Shown here: in pieces, positions 1 through 6,186 of the stretch
Layout: the number at the start of each line of letters is the position of its first letter
Position numbering within the stretch: position 1 is the stretch's first letter
Origin: Deltaproteobacteria bacterium
Lineage (GTDB): Bacteria; Desulfobacterota; Binatia; Binatales; Binataceae
Direction: 5' to 3'
Assembly: GCA_021780585.1 (NCBI GenBank)
Contig: JAJXYM010000088.1
Span: 1 to 8,398, forward strand
Length of the DNA: 8,398 nt
The notes under the pieces: generated by a model
The model's input: only the letters and a program-made list of their open reading frames with translations
Told to the model about the DNA's origin: nothing
Databases searched by the model: none
Translations under genes and position numbers: made by a program

Positions 1-700
1 GTGGTCCGCCGCCGTATTGCTCGCCCGGAAAGCCCACGCCGGGAGCGGGTTTACCTTCATTGTTGTAGTACCCGGGCGTACATTCCTGCTGGAACCTCCG
101 ACTGATGCCGCTCTTCTCCCTGATTATTCTGACCCATTCGGCTTCCGCCTCGGGCGTCGGTTCGAGGCTGCGCGCCTCCATTTGCTTCGCGCGCCGGATC
201 ACTTCAGCTATATGCCGCGCCTGCTCTTCCAGCATATGCGGGAAGTTGGGCGTCAAACCGTCCTGCGTAATCCCCATGTGAAAGCAATTTGGGAAACCAG
301 AGCTGTAGAAGTGCAGCGTTTTGAGACCGTCGCTCCAATGCTCGGTCAGCGATTTGCCGCCCCATCCATAGATCTCAAAACCCGCGCAGCGGGTGTACGC
401 GGCGCCGACCTCGAAGCCAGTGGCAATGATGATGCAATCGACTTCGTACTCTACTCCGTCGTACACCAGACTCTTTTCAGTGATGCGATCAACTCCACCA
501 TGCGCACTGGCGTCGATCAGCGTCACGTTGGGATTGTTAAACGCGGGCAGGTATTCATCATTGAAAGTCGGGCGCTTGCAAAAATAGCGATACCAGGGCT
601 TTAGAGCCTCCGCCGTCCGTTTGTCCTTCACGAACCGGTCCACACGCGCACGAATCTCATTCACATTGACAGAGGACGAGGCGGCGGTGCTATCACTCAT
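1..700 (-). CDS. Baeyer-Villiger-type flavin monooxygenase, internally deleted, 3' end outside window
   Basis: The frame is open from ATG at 700 to the window edge (233 codons). Residues 15-233 match the C-terminal third of type I Baeyer-Villiger monooxygenases, which use FAD and NADPH to insert oxygen next to a ketone. Visible landmarks are LKPWYRYFCKRP (33-44), FNDEYLPAFNNPNVTLID (46-63), the ATGF motif (93-96), GFPNCFHMGITQDGLTPNFPHM (135-156) and CTPGYYNNEG (207-216). The GGGP at the edge suggests only a few dozen residues are missing. A normal member has roughly 550-650 residues. Both Rossmann GxGxxG motifs and the FxGxxxHxxxWP fingerprint are absent here. The start is well supported by GGGGGG 8 bases upstream and an in-frame TGA just before it. 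MSDSTAASSSVNV resembles a genuine BVMO N-terminus, so an in-frame internal deletion is the likeliest history. It lies 30 bases after the tetR-type gene, probably in one transcript. Catalysis is not expected. Confidence 0.85.
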   Translation of the reverse strand, partial: MSDSTAASSSVNVNEIRARVDRFVKDKRTAEALKPWYRYFCKRPTFNDEYLPAFNNPNVTLIDASAHGGVDRITEKSLVYDGVEYEVDCIIIATGFEVGAAYTRCAGFEIYGWGGKSLTEHWSDGLKTLHFYSSGFPNCFHMGITQDGLTPNFPHMLEEQARHIAEVIRRAKQMEARSLEPTPEAEAEWVRIIREKSGISRRFQQECTPGYYNNEGKPAPGVGFPGEQYGGGP

Positions 701-708
701 GGACAATT

Positions 709-714
709 CCCCCC
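709..714 (-). promoter_or_regulatory. Ribosome binding site of the BVMO remnant
   Basis: A run of six G on the minus strand lies 8 bases before the ATG at 700. An in-frame TGA lies immediately upstream of it. Together these make 700 the translation start, rather than an internal methionine of a longer lost frame. Confidence 0.6.
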
Positions 715-730
715 ATCAATAGGTACATGG

Positions 731-1399
731 CTATCCGATAGCCACGTTGAATTCTGATATATTAGCCCGATTAGCTGGTCTCGCCGGGACGTCTCCGAGC
801 GTGTCGCGCGCCAGAGTTTGCAGAAAACGTTCGATCCGTGAGTTGGGCAGCCTTGCAACTTTCATTTGGACCAGCACATACCCCGTCGCCGCTATCACGC
901 GAGCGTCGTCCTCGGCCTCGGAGTCCCGACCACTGCCGGCTTCCATACGCCAGCGTCGAATTGATCGCGTGATCTCAGTGATAACCTTTTCCTGGAAGCG
1001 CAAAAAGAGCGGCCAGACTTCATCGCGAAGCGCCGTACTCCAATCCAGCAATACGCGCGTGTGGTCGGGATGCGTGTCAACGCCATCAGCAAAGGCGCGC
1101 AGATGCTCAAGGATGATTTCACGCGCGGGCCCGCGTTTGGCGTGCGCCGTTTCCGCCATTTCGGTAAAGAAACGCGCCACCTCTTCCAGCACCGCCTTAA
1201 CGAGCGCCTTTCGTGTCGGGAAGTAAAAGAACACGGTCGGAACTGACACCTTGGCTTTGCTGGCGATTTCAGCATGGCGGGCGGCGCCGATACCGCGACG
1301 CGCGAACACTCGGATCGCGCATTGAAGAAGCAACGCACGGCGTTCAGCTTTGTCCAGCGGATGCGCCCGCCGACGCGCGGAAGAGCCACGACCAGCCAT
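731..1399 (-). CDS. TetR/AcrR-family transcriptional regulator
   Basis: A 222-residue protein, a usual length for the family. The N-terminal DNA-binding domain covers about residues 18-70. It has the helix-turn-helix pattern ALLLQCAIRVFARRGIGAARHAEIA followed by the recognition segment VSVPTVFFYFPTRKALVKAV (51-70), the typical TetR turn-YFP-K-L signature. The rest is helical and would form the ligand-binding and dimer domain. Its inducer cannot be read from sequence. TetR repressors typically bind short palindromes near their own promoter, and imperfect palindromes lie just upstream at 1411-1449. The stop is 30 bases before the BVMO start, on the same strand, so it probably controls itself and that gene. 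The frame is intact, unlike the gene it seems to control. No clear Shine-Dalgarno precedes the ATG at 1399 (upstream CGCAACTGG), so the exact start is less certain than the frame. Confidence 0.9.
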   Translation of the reverse strand: MAGRGSSARRRAHPLDKAERRALLLQCAIRVFARRGIGAARHAEIASKAKVSVPTVFFYFPTRKALVKAVLEEVARFFTEMAETAHAKRGPAREIILEHLRAFADGVDTHPDHTRVLLDWSTALRDEVWPLFLRFQEKVITEITRSIRRWRMEAGSGRDSEAEDDARVIAATGYVLVQMKVARLPNSRIERFLQTLARDTLGDVPARPANRANISEFNVAIG

Positions 1400-1410
1400 C
1401 CAGTTGCGCG

Positions 1411-1449
1411 TATCATCCGATTGATAAGATTGTCAAGCAGTTTGATAAT
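1411..1449. promoter_or_regulatory. Putative TetR operator region (two imperfect palindromes)
   Basis: Positions 1429-1449 read ATTGTCAA, five bases, then TTGATAAT: 8-base arms with one mismatch. Positions 1411-1426 read TATCA, six bases, TGATA. The heptamer TTGATAA occurs at 1421 and 1442, exactly 21 bases apart (two helical turns), with a TTGTCAA variant at 1430. Size and position directly upstream of the regulator gene fit an autoregulatory operator. Binding by this protein is inferred. Confidence 0.5.
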
Positions 1450-1457
1450 TCGGTCAA
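1429..1457 (-). promoter_or_regulatory. Putative sigma70-type promoter for the tetR-BVMO unit
   Basis: On the minus strand TTGACC (1457-1452) is followed after 17 bases by GACAAT (1434-1429). That is a good -35 and a 4-of-6 match to the -10, placing transcription start near 1423. A second -35-like TTGACA lies at 1436-1431, but its downstream -10 (near 1410) is poor. The -10 of the first promoter overlaps the palindrome at 1429-1449, as expected for repression. Confidence 0.4.
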
Positions 1458-1529
1458 TTAAGCGGTCGGAGCAGCGCCGGGAAACCATTGACGTTCCGAC
1501 GAACGCCCGCCGCCAAATATTTTTCGCAA

Positions 1530-1662
1530 TGTTGCTGCCGGTGAGAAACTGACCAAGGGTCGGAGCGAACTGCCTGGTCTGGACCCCCGGAACGACGCCG
1601 GATTGGACTGGGGCAAGGTCCTATTCGGCGCCCGTGTTAATGCCGAACTGGTCTGGGACCCC
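1530..1662 (-). repeat. Probable end of a degenerate IS21-family element with repeated terminal motifs
   Basis: Read on the plus strand, the block begins TGTTGCTGCCGG at 1530 and continues into GAAACTGACC, resembling IS21-family termini (TGT..., CCGG, AACTGACCC). Related motifs recur inward: GAACTGCCTGGTCTGGAC at 1567-1584 and GAACTGGTCTGGGACCCC at 1645-1662. IS21 elements typically carry several repeats at each end, used by the transposase. The adjacent istB-like remnant (1670-1836, minus) points the same way. No second end was found, so the element is truncated. The family assignment of the end is from memory of the family pattern, not from an alignment. Confidence 0.45.
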
Positions 1663-1669
1663 GATTTAA

Positions 1670-1836
1670 TCATCCTTTTCCCGCCGGCAGCGACGGCGGG
1701 GAGGGGTTGTCGCTTTCACCCTGACGCTTGTGGGCGCGGAAGCACTCGCCGCGGGCGTGAGGATATGTGCGTGGCGGGCCGAGGTATGGAGCAGCCCGGT
1801 GGTGAGTTGCTCGTCGCCGAACGCCTTGACCAATTC
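1670..1836 (-). pseudogene. istB: IS21-family helper ATPase (IstB) C-terminal remnant, frameshifted
   Basis: Minus-strand translation starting near 1833 gives LVKAFGDEQLTTGLLHTSARHAHILT. A shift of frame then gives ARGECFRAHKRQGESDNPS, and the stop codon is at 1670-1672. This matches the end of IstB proteins, where FGDxxLTTALLDRLxHHxxIL is followed by an RGxSYR(A)xKR tail. IstB is the AAA+ helper of the IS21 transposase IstA. Only the last 50 or so residues remain, in two frames, with no Walker motifs, so it is a non-functional relic. It sits between the putative element end at 1530 and the DUF1329 gene. The missing part beyond about 1860 was probably lost by deletion. Confidence 0.7.
1674..1706 (+). 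other. GC-rich hairpin without U-tract
   Basis: CCCGCCG (1680-1686) pairs perfectly with CGGCGGG (1694-1700) around a 7-base loop. On the plus-strand RNA, U-G, U-A and C-G pairs extend the stem down to 1674/1706 (13 pairs including wobbles). No T-run follows on either strand, so it is not a standard intrinsic terminator. It lies inside the istB remnant. Confidence 0.4.
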
Positions 1837-1993
1837 GGGCCAAGGTCAACGCCTTCATCTTCATCCCCACCCGTGCTAGAGAAGGCCGGAATTCTTTATG
1901 AGTGCAGTAGATGCGGTCGGCACGATCCGTGTAAATCCAATTTGGGTCGATCACGCTGAAATTCCGGCTCAACATCTTCGCGAAAGGTTTGTG

Positions 1994-3394
1994 ATGAGGA
2001 CGTTTTTGCGCCCGTTTTTAGTATCGTTCGTTCTGATTGTCCTGAGGGTTCTCGCCGAACCATCGGCCGGCGCCGCCGGAACCACCGATCTTTACGCCCC
2101 TGCGATACCGCCCACCCCCACAGGAGCAAACGCGTTGTCGACCGGCGGCAATGGTGGACAGGCCACGGATGCGGCGGCTCAAACAATTCCGCTCGGAACA
2201 GTGATTACCACCACGAATTGGCGCCAGTACCAGCAATTCATGCCGGACGGAATGGTGACCCTCTTCGAGGGGCAATCATTATGGAAAATGCCCGACGACG
2301 TGGCGATGACGGTTGGCCCGACCGTCATTCACCCGTTGCCGACGGGATATCTTGCCGCCACTGAAAAGTACGGTGCGACCACAAAACTTGTGGAATTGCC
2401 GGACGGCGGATTCACGATAAGCGGATATCAGGGCGGTATCCCGTTTCCCGATCCCACGGAACCCCATCGCGGATGGAAGATCCTTGCGGACTTCTGGTAC
2501 CGTTACATGCCGCATATCGTCGTCAACACGCCCGATAATCCGGGCTTCAATTGCACCCTCGACGGTTACGGCAACATCAGTTGCATCAAGGGGCTGTGGG
2601 TCGCACGCCAGCTCTCCTTCAACACCGATCCGGGCACGCCATCCAGCTTCCCGGGCGCCGAGGGCAAGTACTACACAACCTGGTTCATGGTCGAAGAGCC
2701 CGAACAGCAGCGCTACTCGACGACCCTGACCATGGAGTACACCGATCTGAGCCGGCCGGAGGACGTTTTTATCTTCGTGCCCTCGCTGCGCCGGACGCAA
2801 CGCCTGTCGGCCGCCGCGCGCTGCTCAAGCTCGGGCACCGAGATGACGCCGGACGACGGCCGTTTTGGCTTCGACGGCACGATTCCCGACTTCAGCGCGA
2901 ACTTAATTGGCACACGTAAGATTCTCTCCGAGATGGACATTAAATCGGCCGGCGCCGCCTTTCCCGACAATTACGACATGCCGCTGGGCTGGCCTAAACC
3001 TTCATGGGGTCAATGGGAGCTGCGCGATTCGTACGTTCTGGATCTCCGCAAGCTGCCTGCGAAGGCGGCCGGCTATTGTTATGGCAAGCGGATTATTTAC
3101 GTCGATCAGCAGTTCTTCGGCCCCCTGTGGCTCGATCTGTATGATCCCAAGATGCAACTCTGGAAGGTCGCGTTACTGCAACCGATCGTCACCAACATTC
3201 CGCGCATCGGGCCGCAAAACTCGAGTGGCGCGTGGTATGCGCACTGGTGGAATTTGCAAAACCACCATGCCACGTTCCAGGGACCCAAGGACGGCCACGG
3301 CTATAATGTCCTGCTCAACGATAACGTGCCGTCGAATTATCTCGACATCGAGCGTTACGCGACGCCCGGCGGCCTGAGCGCGGTGATGCGCTAG
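1994..3394 (+). CDS. Exported DUF1329 family protein
   Basis: A 466-residue protein, the usual length for DUF1329 (PF07044). The start at 1994 is preferred because GAAAGG ends 6 bases upstream and the protein then begins with a signal peptide: MRTFLRPFLVSFVLIVLRVL, then AEPSAGA, with probable cleavage after about residue 27. An upstream in-frame ATG at 1898 would bury that signal behind 32 extra residues. The mature part shows the family's LxxGxxWKMPDD-like segment after about residue 90, WYRYMPHIV, VEEPEQQRYSTTLTMEYTD, EDVFIFVPSLRRTQRLSAAARC and the aromatic C-terminal half with AYWW-like AWYAHWWNLQNHHA. DUF1329 proteins are periplasmic or outer-membrane-associated and often sit beside DUF1302 and RND-type exporters in gammaproteobacterial catabolic clusters. 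The biochemical role is not established. Here it stands alone and intact, with no partner exporter in the window. Transport or handling of a hydrophobic substrate is only an inference. Confidence 0.85.
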   Translation: MRTFLRPFLVSFVLIVLRVLAEPSAGAAGTTDLYAPAIPPTPTGANALSTGGNGGQATDAAAQTIPLGTVITTTNWRQYQQFMPDGMVTLFEGQSLWKMPDDVAMTVGPTVIHPLPTGYLAATEKYGATTKLVELPDGGFTISGYQGGIPFPDPTEPHRGWKILADFWYRYMPHIVVNTPDNPGFNCTLDGYGNISCIKGLWVARQLSFNTDPGTPSSFPGAEGKYYTTWFMVEEPEQQRYSTTLTMEYTDLSRPEDVFIFVPSLRRTQRLSAAARCSSSGTEMTPDDGRFGFDGTIPDFSANLIGTRKILSEMDIKSAGAAFPDNYDMPLGWPKPSWGQWELRDSYVLDLRKLPAKAAGYCYGKRIIYVDQQFFGPLWLDLYDPKMQLWKVALLQPIVTNIPRIGPQNSSGAWYAHWWNLQNHHATFQGPKDGHGYNVLLNDNVPSNYLDIERYATPGGLSAVMR

Positions 3395-3451
3395 CGGCGC
3401 TCGACGAAAGAGTTTGATTAGTTTCAGATCCGAGCCCAATTCAGCGCAGTC

Positions 3452-3485
3452 CTCCTCCCGAACCCCTTCTAGGCTTCGGGAGGAG
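3452..3485. terminator. Perfect 11-bp inverted repeat after the DUF1329 gene, terminator-like
   Basis: CTCCTCCCGAA (3452-3462) and TTCGGGAGGAG (3475-3485) are exact reverse complements separated by 12 bases. Within the loop, CCT and AGG could pair further. The repeat lies 57 bases past the DUF1329 stop, where a terminator is expected. Neither strand has a T-run after the stem, so it may be a Rho-assisted or stabilising 3' hairpin, or a dispersed repeat, rather than a classical intrinsic terminator. The rest of 3395-3700 contains nothing I can identify. Confidence 0.45.
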
Positions 3486-3704
3486 AATCAGTGCGCCGAA
3501 ATTGGCATAGGTTGGTTACGAGCGAAACCGACCGGATTCCGGCCGGCGCGGGATTCGCTGCCGAGATCGAGGGATTATCTGGAGATCATTCTAAGCAGAT
3601 CAGCCAGAGTTCATGCGCGTGGCGGCGGGTATCTCGGAATCGGCTTGGCGCTCAGGATGCCGCGGGCCGAACCGGCCGTGGATCCCTTCGACCGCCGACG
3701 CAAC

Positions 3705-4021
3705 TGCGCGACGGTGATAGCCAGACGCTGACGGCTGAACCCGTCGATTACCGTGAGCATTTTCAGTGGCCTCCCATCAACCGTACGGTCGGCCACAAAA
3801 TCGTAGGCCCACACGTGGTGGGGGATACTGTAGCCGCAGGCGGAGGCATGAAGCGTCGTTGAGCCATAGCCGCCTGCGTTTAGGTTGTTTGGCGAGTCCT
3901 TCGAGCCTCTCACGCCGCCGGATGCGCTGCGCCCGCTTGGCGTTGTTAACCCGCCAGCCTGCGGCCTGCGGCAGCGCGGCGATGCGCCGAAGCCATAGCG
4001 GCCAGATATGGCCTGCGCCAC
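3705..4021 (-). pseudogene. IS3-family transposase (OrfB-type) fragment, multiply frameshifted
   Basis: Three segments in two frames reconstruct an IS3-family integrase-type transposase of the IS407-like kind. AQAISGRYGF lies near 4018-3989. Then, in another frame, LRRIAALPQAAGWRVN...KRAQRIRRRERL...KQPKRRRLWLND covers about 3992-3834. Back in the first frame, HHVWAYDFVADRTVDGRPLKMLTVIDGFSRQRLAITVA covers about 3820-3708. The first catalytic Asp (in WAYDF) is present. The SDNGxEF region with the second Asp and the catalytic Glu is missing, as are OrfA and recognisable ends. Homology fades after AITVA, and the frame runs on to a stop near 3611 with unrelated residues. This is a dead remnant. 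Sequence between it and 4233 shows no further recognisable coding. Confidence 0.8.
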
Positions 4022-4205
4022 AGCGCGACGTCAGAGTCGGATAATGTCGCACGCGAAGCCGTTCGTCAGCCGGCTCAAAACCGGCGTCGACTTCTGCCGC
4101 GCGAGGATGTACTTGGCGGCGGCCGATTAAAAGATGCGCCGCCTGTCATGGCGCCAATGGGGAGCATGATGGGTGCGGCGTCCACGCATAAGCTCGACTT
4201 GCGCT

Positions 4206-4223
4206 CGGCCGGGCAAGCGGCCG
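4206..4223 (-). other. Short GC hairpin downstream of the DUF2252 gene
   Basis: Two CGGCCG copies (4206-4211 and 4218-4223) flank a 6-base loop just past the DUF2252 stop at 4234-4236. GCGC sequences further out could extend the structure with bulges. There is no T-run, so at best it is a weak 3' structure. The rest of 4022-4233 holds nothing I can recognise. Confidence 0.25.
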
Positions 4224-4233
4224 GCGATGCGCT

Positions 4234-5646
4234 TCATGCGGCTTCCGGCCCCTTTATCACCGCTTTAATTCGTCCGGCTTTCACTGCGGCCACCAGCGCA
4301 GCGTGGTCTTTCTCATTCTGGTCCGCATAGGCCAGGGCGAACGCGCCAATGGCCTGATCGAAGGCGTCCGATTTGCCCAGGTAGCCGCTGATCGTCGCCG
4401 CATCCCCGGACTTCGCGTGGGCGTGAGCCAGAGTCCGACCGCACAACTCGGCGTACAGCATAAATTGCGCGGCCGACGCCCCGTCGATTTGGGCGGACAT
4501 TTTCATGTCCCGCAGTTGACGCACATAGAAATGTCGACCCGTGCGGGCATGCGTCCAGCCCAAGAAGATATCGCTGGCGGACTGCATCAGCCGCTGACCG
4601 GTAACGACGCGTTGCCCGTTATTCTCGTACAGGCTCTTGCCCGCAAAGGGCTCAAGCACGGAGGGACCCGCCTCCTTGAACTGCAGGAGCAGGGGATTAT
4701 TCTCGGCGGAGAAAAACAGACCGACAAAACAGCGCGTGCCAACGCTGCCAATGCCCACCGCTTTGACGGCGATGTCCTCTAGGCGGTAGCGGTCAAAAAG
4801 CACCCGGCGTTCGTCGGGTAGGCTCGTCCGGTAGGCGGCCAGCGCGTCACGAACGATTGTGGCAAACCCCTTTGCAGAATGATGAAACAGCACCGGCGGT
4901 TGATCAATCAATCGCCGCCGCCCGCCGACTTCGCCGCTGATCTTCGGGTACAGGTAATCGCCGATGCGCTGCTGCGCCTTTGCGACAAGCTCTTCTCGAA
5001 GCTTTCTTATTTTCGCATTGGGCGCCATATCGACAATTGTTTGCGCATCGAGGCGGTCATACCAAACCTCCAGCGGACTCATCTTGGAATATTCGCGTAG
5101 GCGTACCCGGTACGCGCGCGCGCATTCGACGGTCGCAGCCTTGGTTTGCCTGTCAGTGAGGTGATTGTCGCGTGCGGCCACCACAAAACTGACGGCCAAG
5201 CGCTTGACATCCCACTCCCACGGGGCGGGCAGGGTTTCGTCGAAATCGTTGATGTCAAAGATAAGATTGCGCTCGGGCGTCGCAAACAGGCCAAAATTGA
5301 GCAGGTGGCAATCGCCACAGGCCTGCACCCGAATACCGTTGGTCGGGGTGGTGGCCAGATATTACGCCATCAACCCGGATGACCCGCGCAGAAAGGTGAA
5401 AGGGCTGCGCAACATGCGCCCGTAGCGTACGGGCGCCAATTCTCGCAGTCGATCCCGGTTGGACGCTTTCAGGATGTCGATGGGATCGCGGCGTTTGGCT
5501 GGCCGTTTCCAGCCGGCGTGACTCTGACGCGGCACGGTATTCCGCAAAGCGTTGCCGTCGGCGAGGCGCTGGTCACGCGAACGCATAACCGGCTCGAATC
5601 TGCCGGCGTCGACCATTGTAAATTTGTGTTTATCCGGCGTATTCAT
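4234..5646 (-). pseudogene. DUF2252 family protein gene interrupted by one in-frame TAA codon
   Basis: One frame runs from ATG 5646 to TGA 4234-4236 (469 residues, a normal DUF2252/PF10009 length), broken only by TAA at 5362-5364 (codon 95). Before the stop come the family's N-terminal signatures: SHAGW, RRDPIDIL and PVRYGRMLRSPFTFLRG (72-88). After it come QACGDCHLLNFG (108-119), DINDFDET (131-138), WEWDVKRLAVS, a glycine-rich GIGSVGTR (298-305), LLQFKEA (Lys324), GQRLMQSASDIFLGW, FYVRQLRDMK and HAHAKSGD. GDxHxxN and DFD recall the catalytic and metal-binding loops of kinase-like enzymes. The substrate is unknown. Translation could restart at GTG 5328, but that product would lack the conserved first 100 residues. 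No good ribosome binding site lies close to 5646. A GAGGT sits about 15 bases upstream, better placed for an unusual ATT codon in the same frame. Confidence 0.85.
5362..5364 (-). other. Premature TAA stop within the DUF2252 frame
   Basis: On the minus strand the frame reads GLMA, TAA, YLATTPTNGIRVQACGDC. Family members have an uninterrupted MAxDLAxTPxTGxxVQACGDxH at this point, so a single sense codon appears to have become TAA. The frame is conserved on both sides. Confidence 0.8.
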
Positions 5647-5957
5647 GGTCGGAATGGTCTTACCTCACATTTCGTCAAGATGAAACAATTCCAGTATCGC
5701 AACGAAACGTCCAGCGCTCCCGTGACATCCGGGTTCTGGCCCGTCATTTGTGCTCGACGCCTGGACTCGGGCGATCTTCTTAAACCCTCGATAATTCGCC
5801 TGGATAAATCCGTTCAGGCGGGACGTGATCTTTCCGAGGGCGAAGTACTCGTTCAACGGTGACGGGTTTATGATCCCAATGTTCTGGAGCGGGTCTCAGG
5901 CGTGGCGGTCTCGGTGGAGAAAGCCGGCGCCCTCTCATGCCTTCCTCAGAGCGGTGA

Positions 5958-6158
5958 GTCCGATGCAAAGACCGGGACGCAGCGATGATAGCCGTGTATC
6001 TGCGCCGCAGCGATCATTTCGAGGAGGCGATTGGAGGCCACGCCATTGGTTATGCCAATCCGGTCGAACACAACTATAAGACCCTCTTCAAGAGTGTGCG
6101 CAGCGAACGACGAAACAGCAACCTAACTCCGAGTTGGTTCGCAACCGCGCTGCGATAA
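5958..6158 (+). pseudogene. C-terminal remnant of a second DUF2252-like gene
   Basis: Plus-strand translation after a TGA at 5955-5957 gives VRCKDRDAAMIAVYLRRSDHFEEAIGGHAIGYANPVEHNYKTLFKSVRSER, then about 15 further residues to TAA at 6156-6158. It lines up with the C-terminus of the DUF2252 gene in this window (AKSGDAATISGYLGKSDAFDQAIGAFALAYADQNEKDHAALVAAVKAGR). Shared positions include DAA.I..YL, SD.F..AIG, A..YA, E.. and V(K/R).(G/E)R. The rest of that gene is not recognisable upstream: 5647-5957 gives only short frames without known motifs, probably because of frame changes or deletion. It points opposite to the other copy and is clearly divergent, so it is an older or separately acquired paralogue rather than a recent duplication. 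Confidence 0.65.
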
Positions 6159-6186
6159 GCTCAAAGCCGAGTATGCAGGACCGCTT

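Noticed and set aside
17..604. 195-codon plus-strand open frame opposite the BVMO gene
   Set aside because: The minus strand encodes clear BVMO motifs. This frame shows no recognisable domain and is a shadow of GC-rich coding.
895..1488. 197-codon minus-strand frame overlapping the regulator
   Set aside because: It is a shifted frame of the TetR gene, Arg/Ser-rich and without motifs. The TetR frame is unambiguous.
1826..1849. TTGACC...GGTCAA inverted repeat, considered as an operator for the DUF1329 gene
   Set aside because: It falls inside the istB remnant about 145 bases before the start, with a 12-base centre. The bases are explained by the decayed coding sequence.
1898..1993. Longer start for the DUF1329 gene at 1898
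   Set aside because: It would place 32 residues before a clear signal peptide. The ATG at 1994 has its own GAAAGG site at good spacing.
4069..4085. GCCGG...CCGGC short inverted repeat
   Set aside because: Five-base arms in GC-rich DNA are expected by chance.
5104..5124. Alternating GC run and GTACCCGGTAC palindrome
   Set aside because: It lies inside the conserved DUF2252 coding frame and is explained by Arg/Ala codons.
5518..5862. 114-codon plus-strand frame, and short minus-strand frames at 5665-5856 and 5780-5968
   Set aside because: They have no recognisable motifs and mutually overlap, and the first partly lies opposite the DUF2252 N-terminus. I see nothing I can support in 5647-5957.
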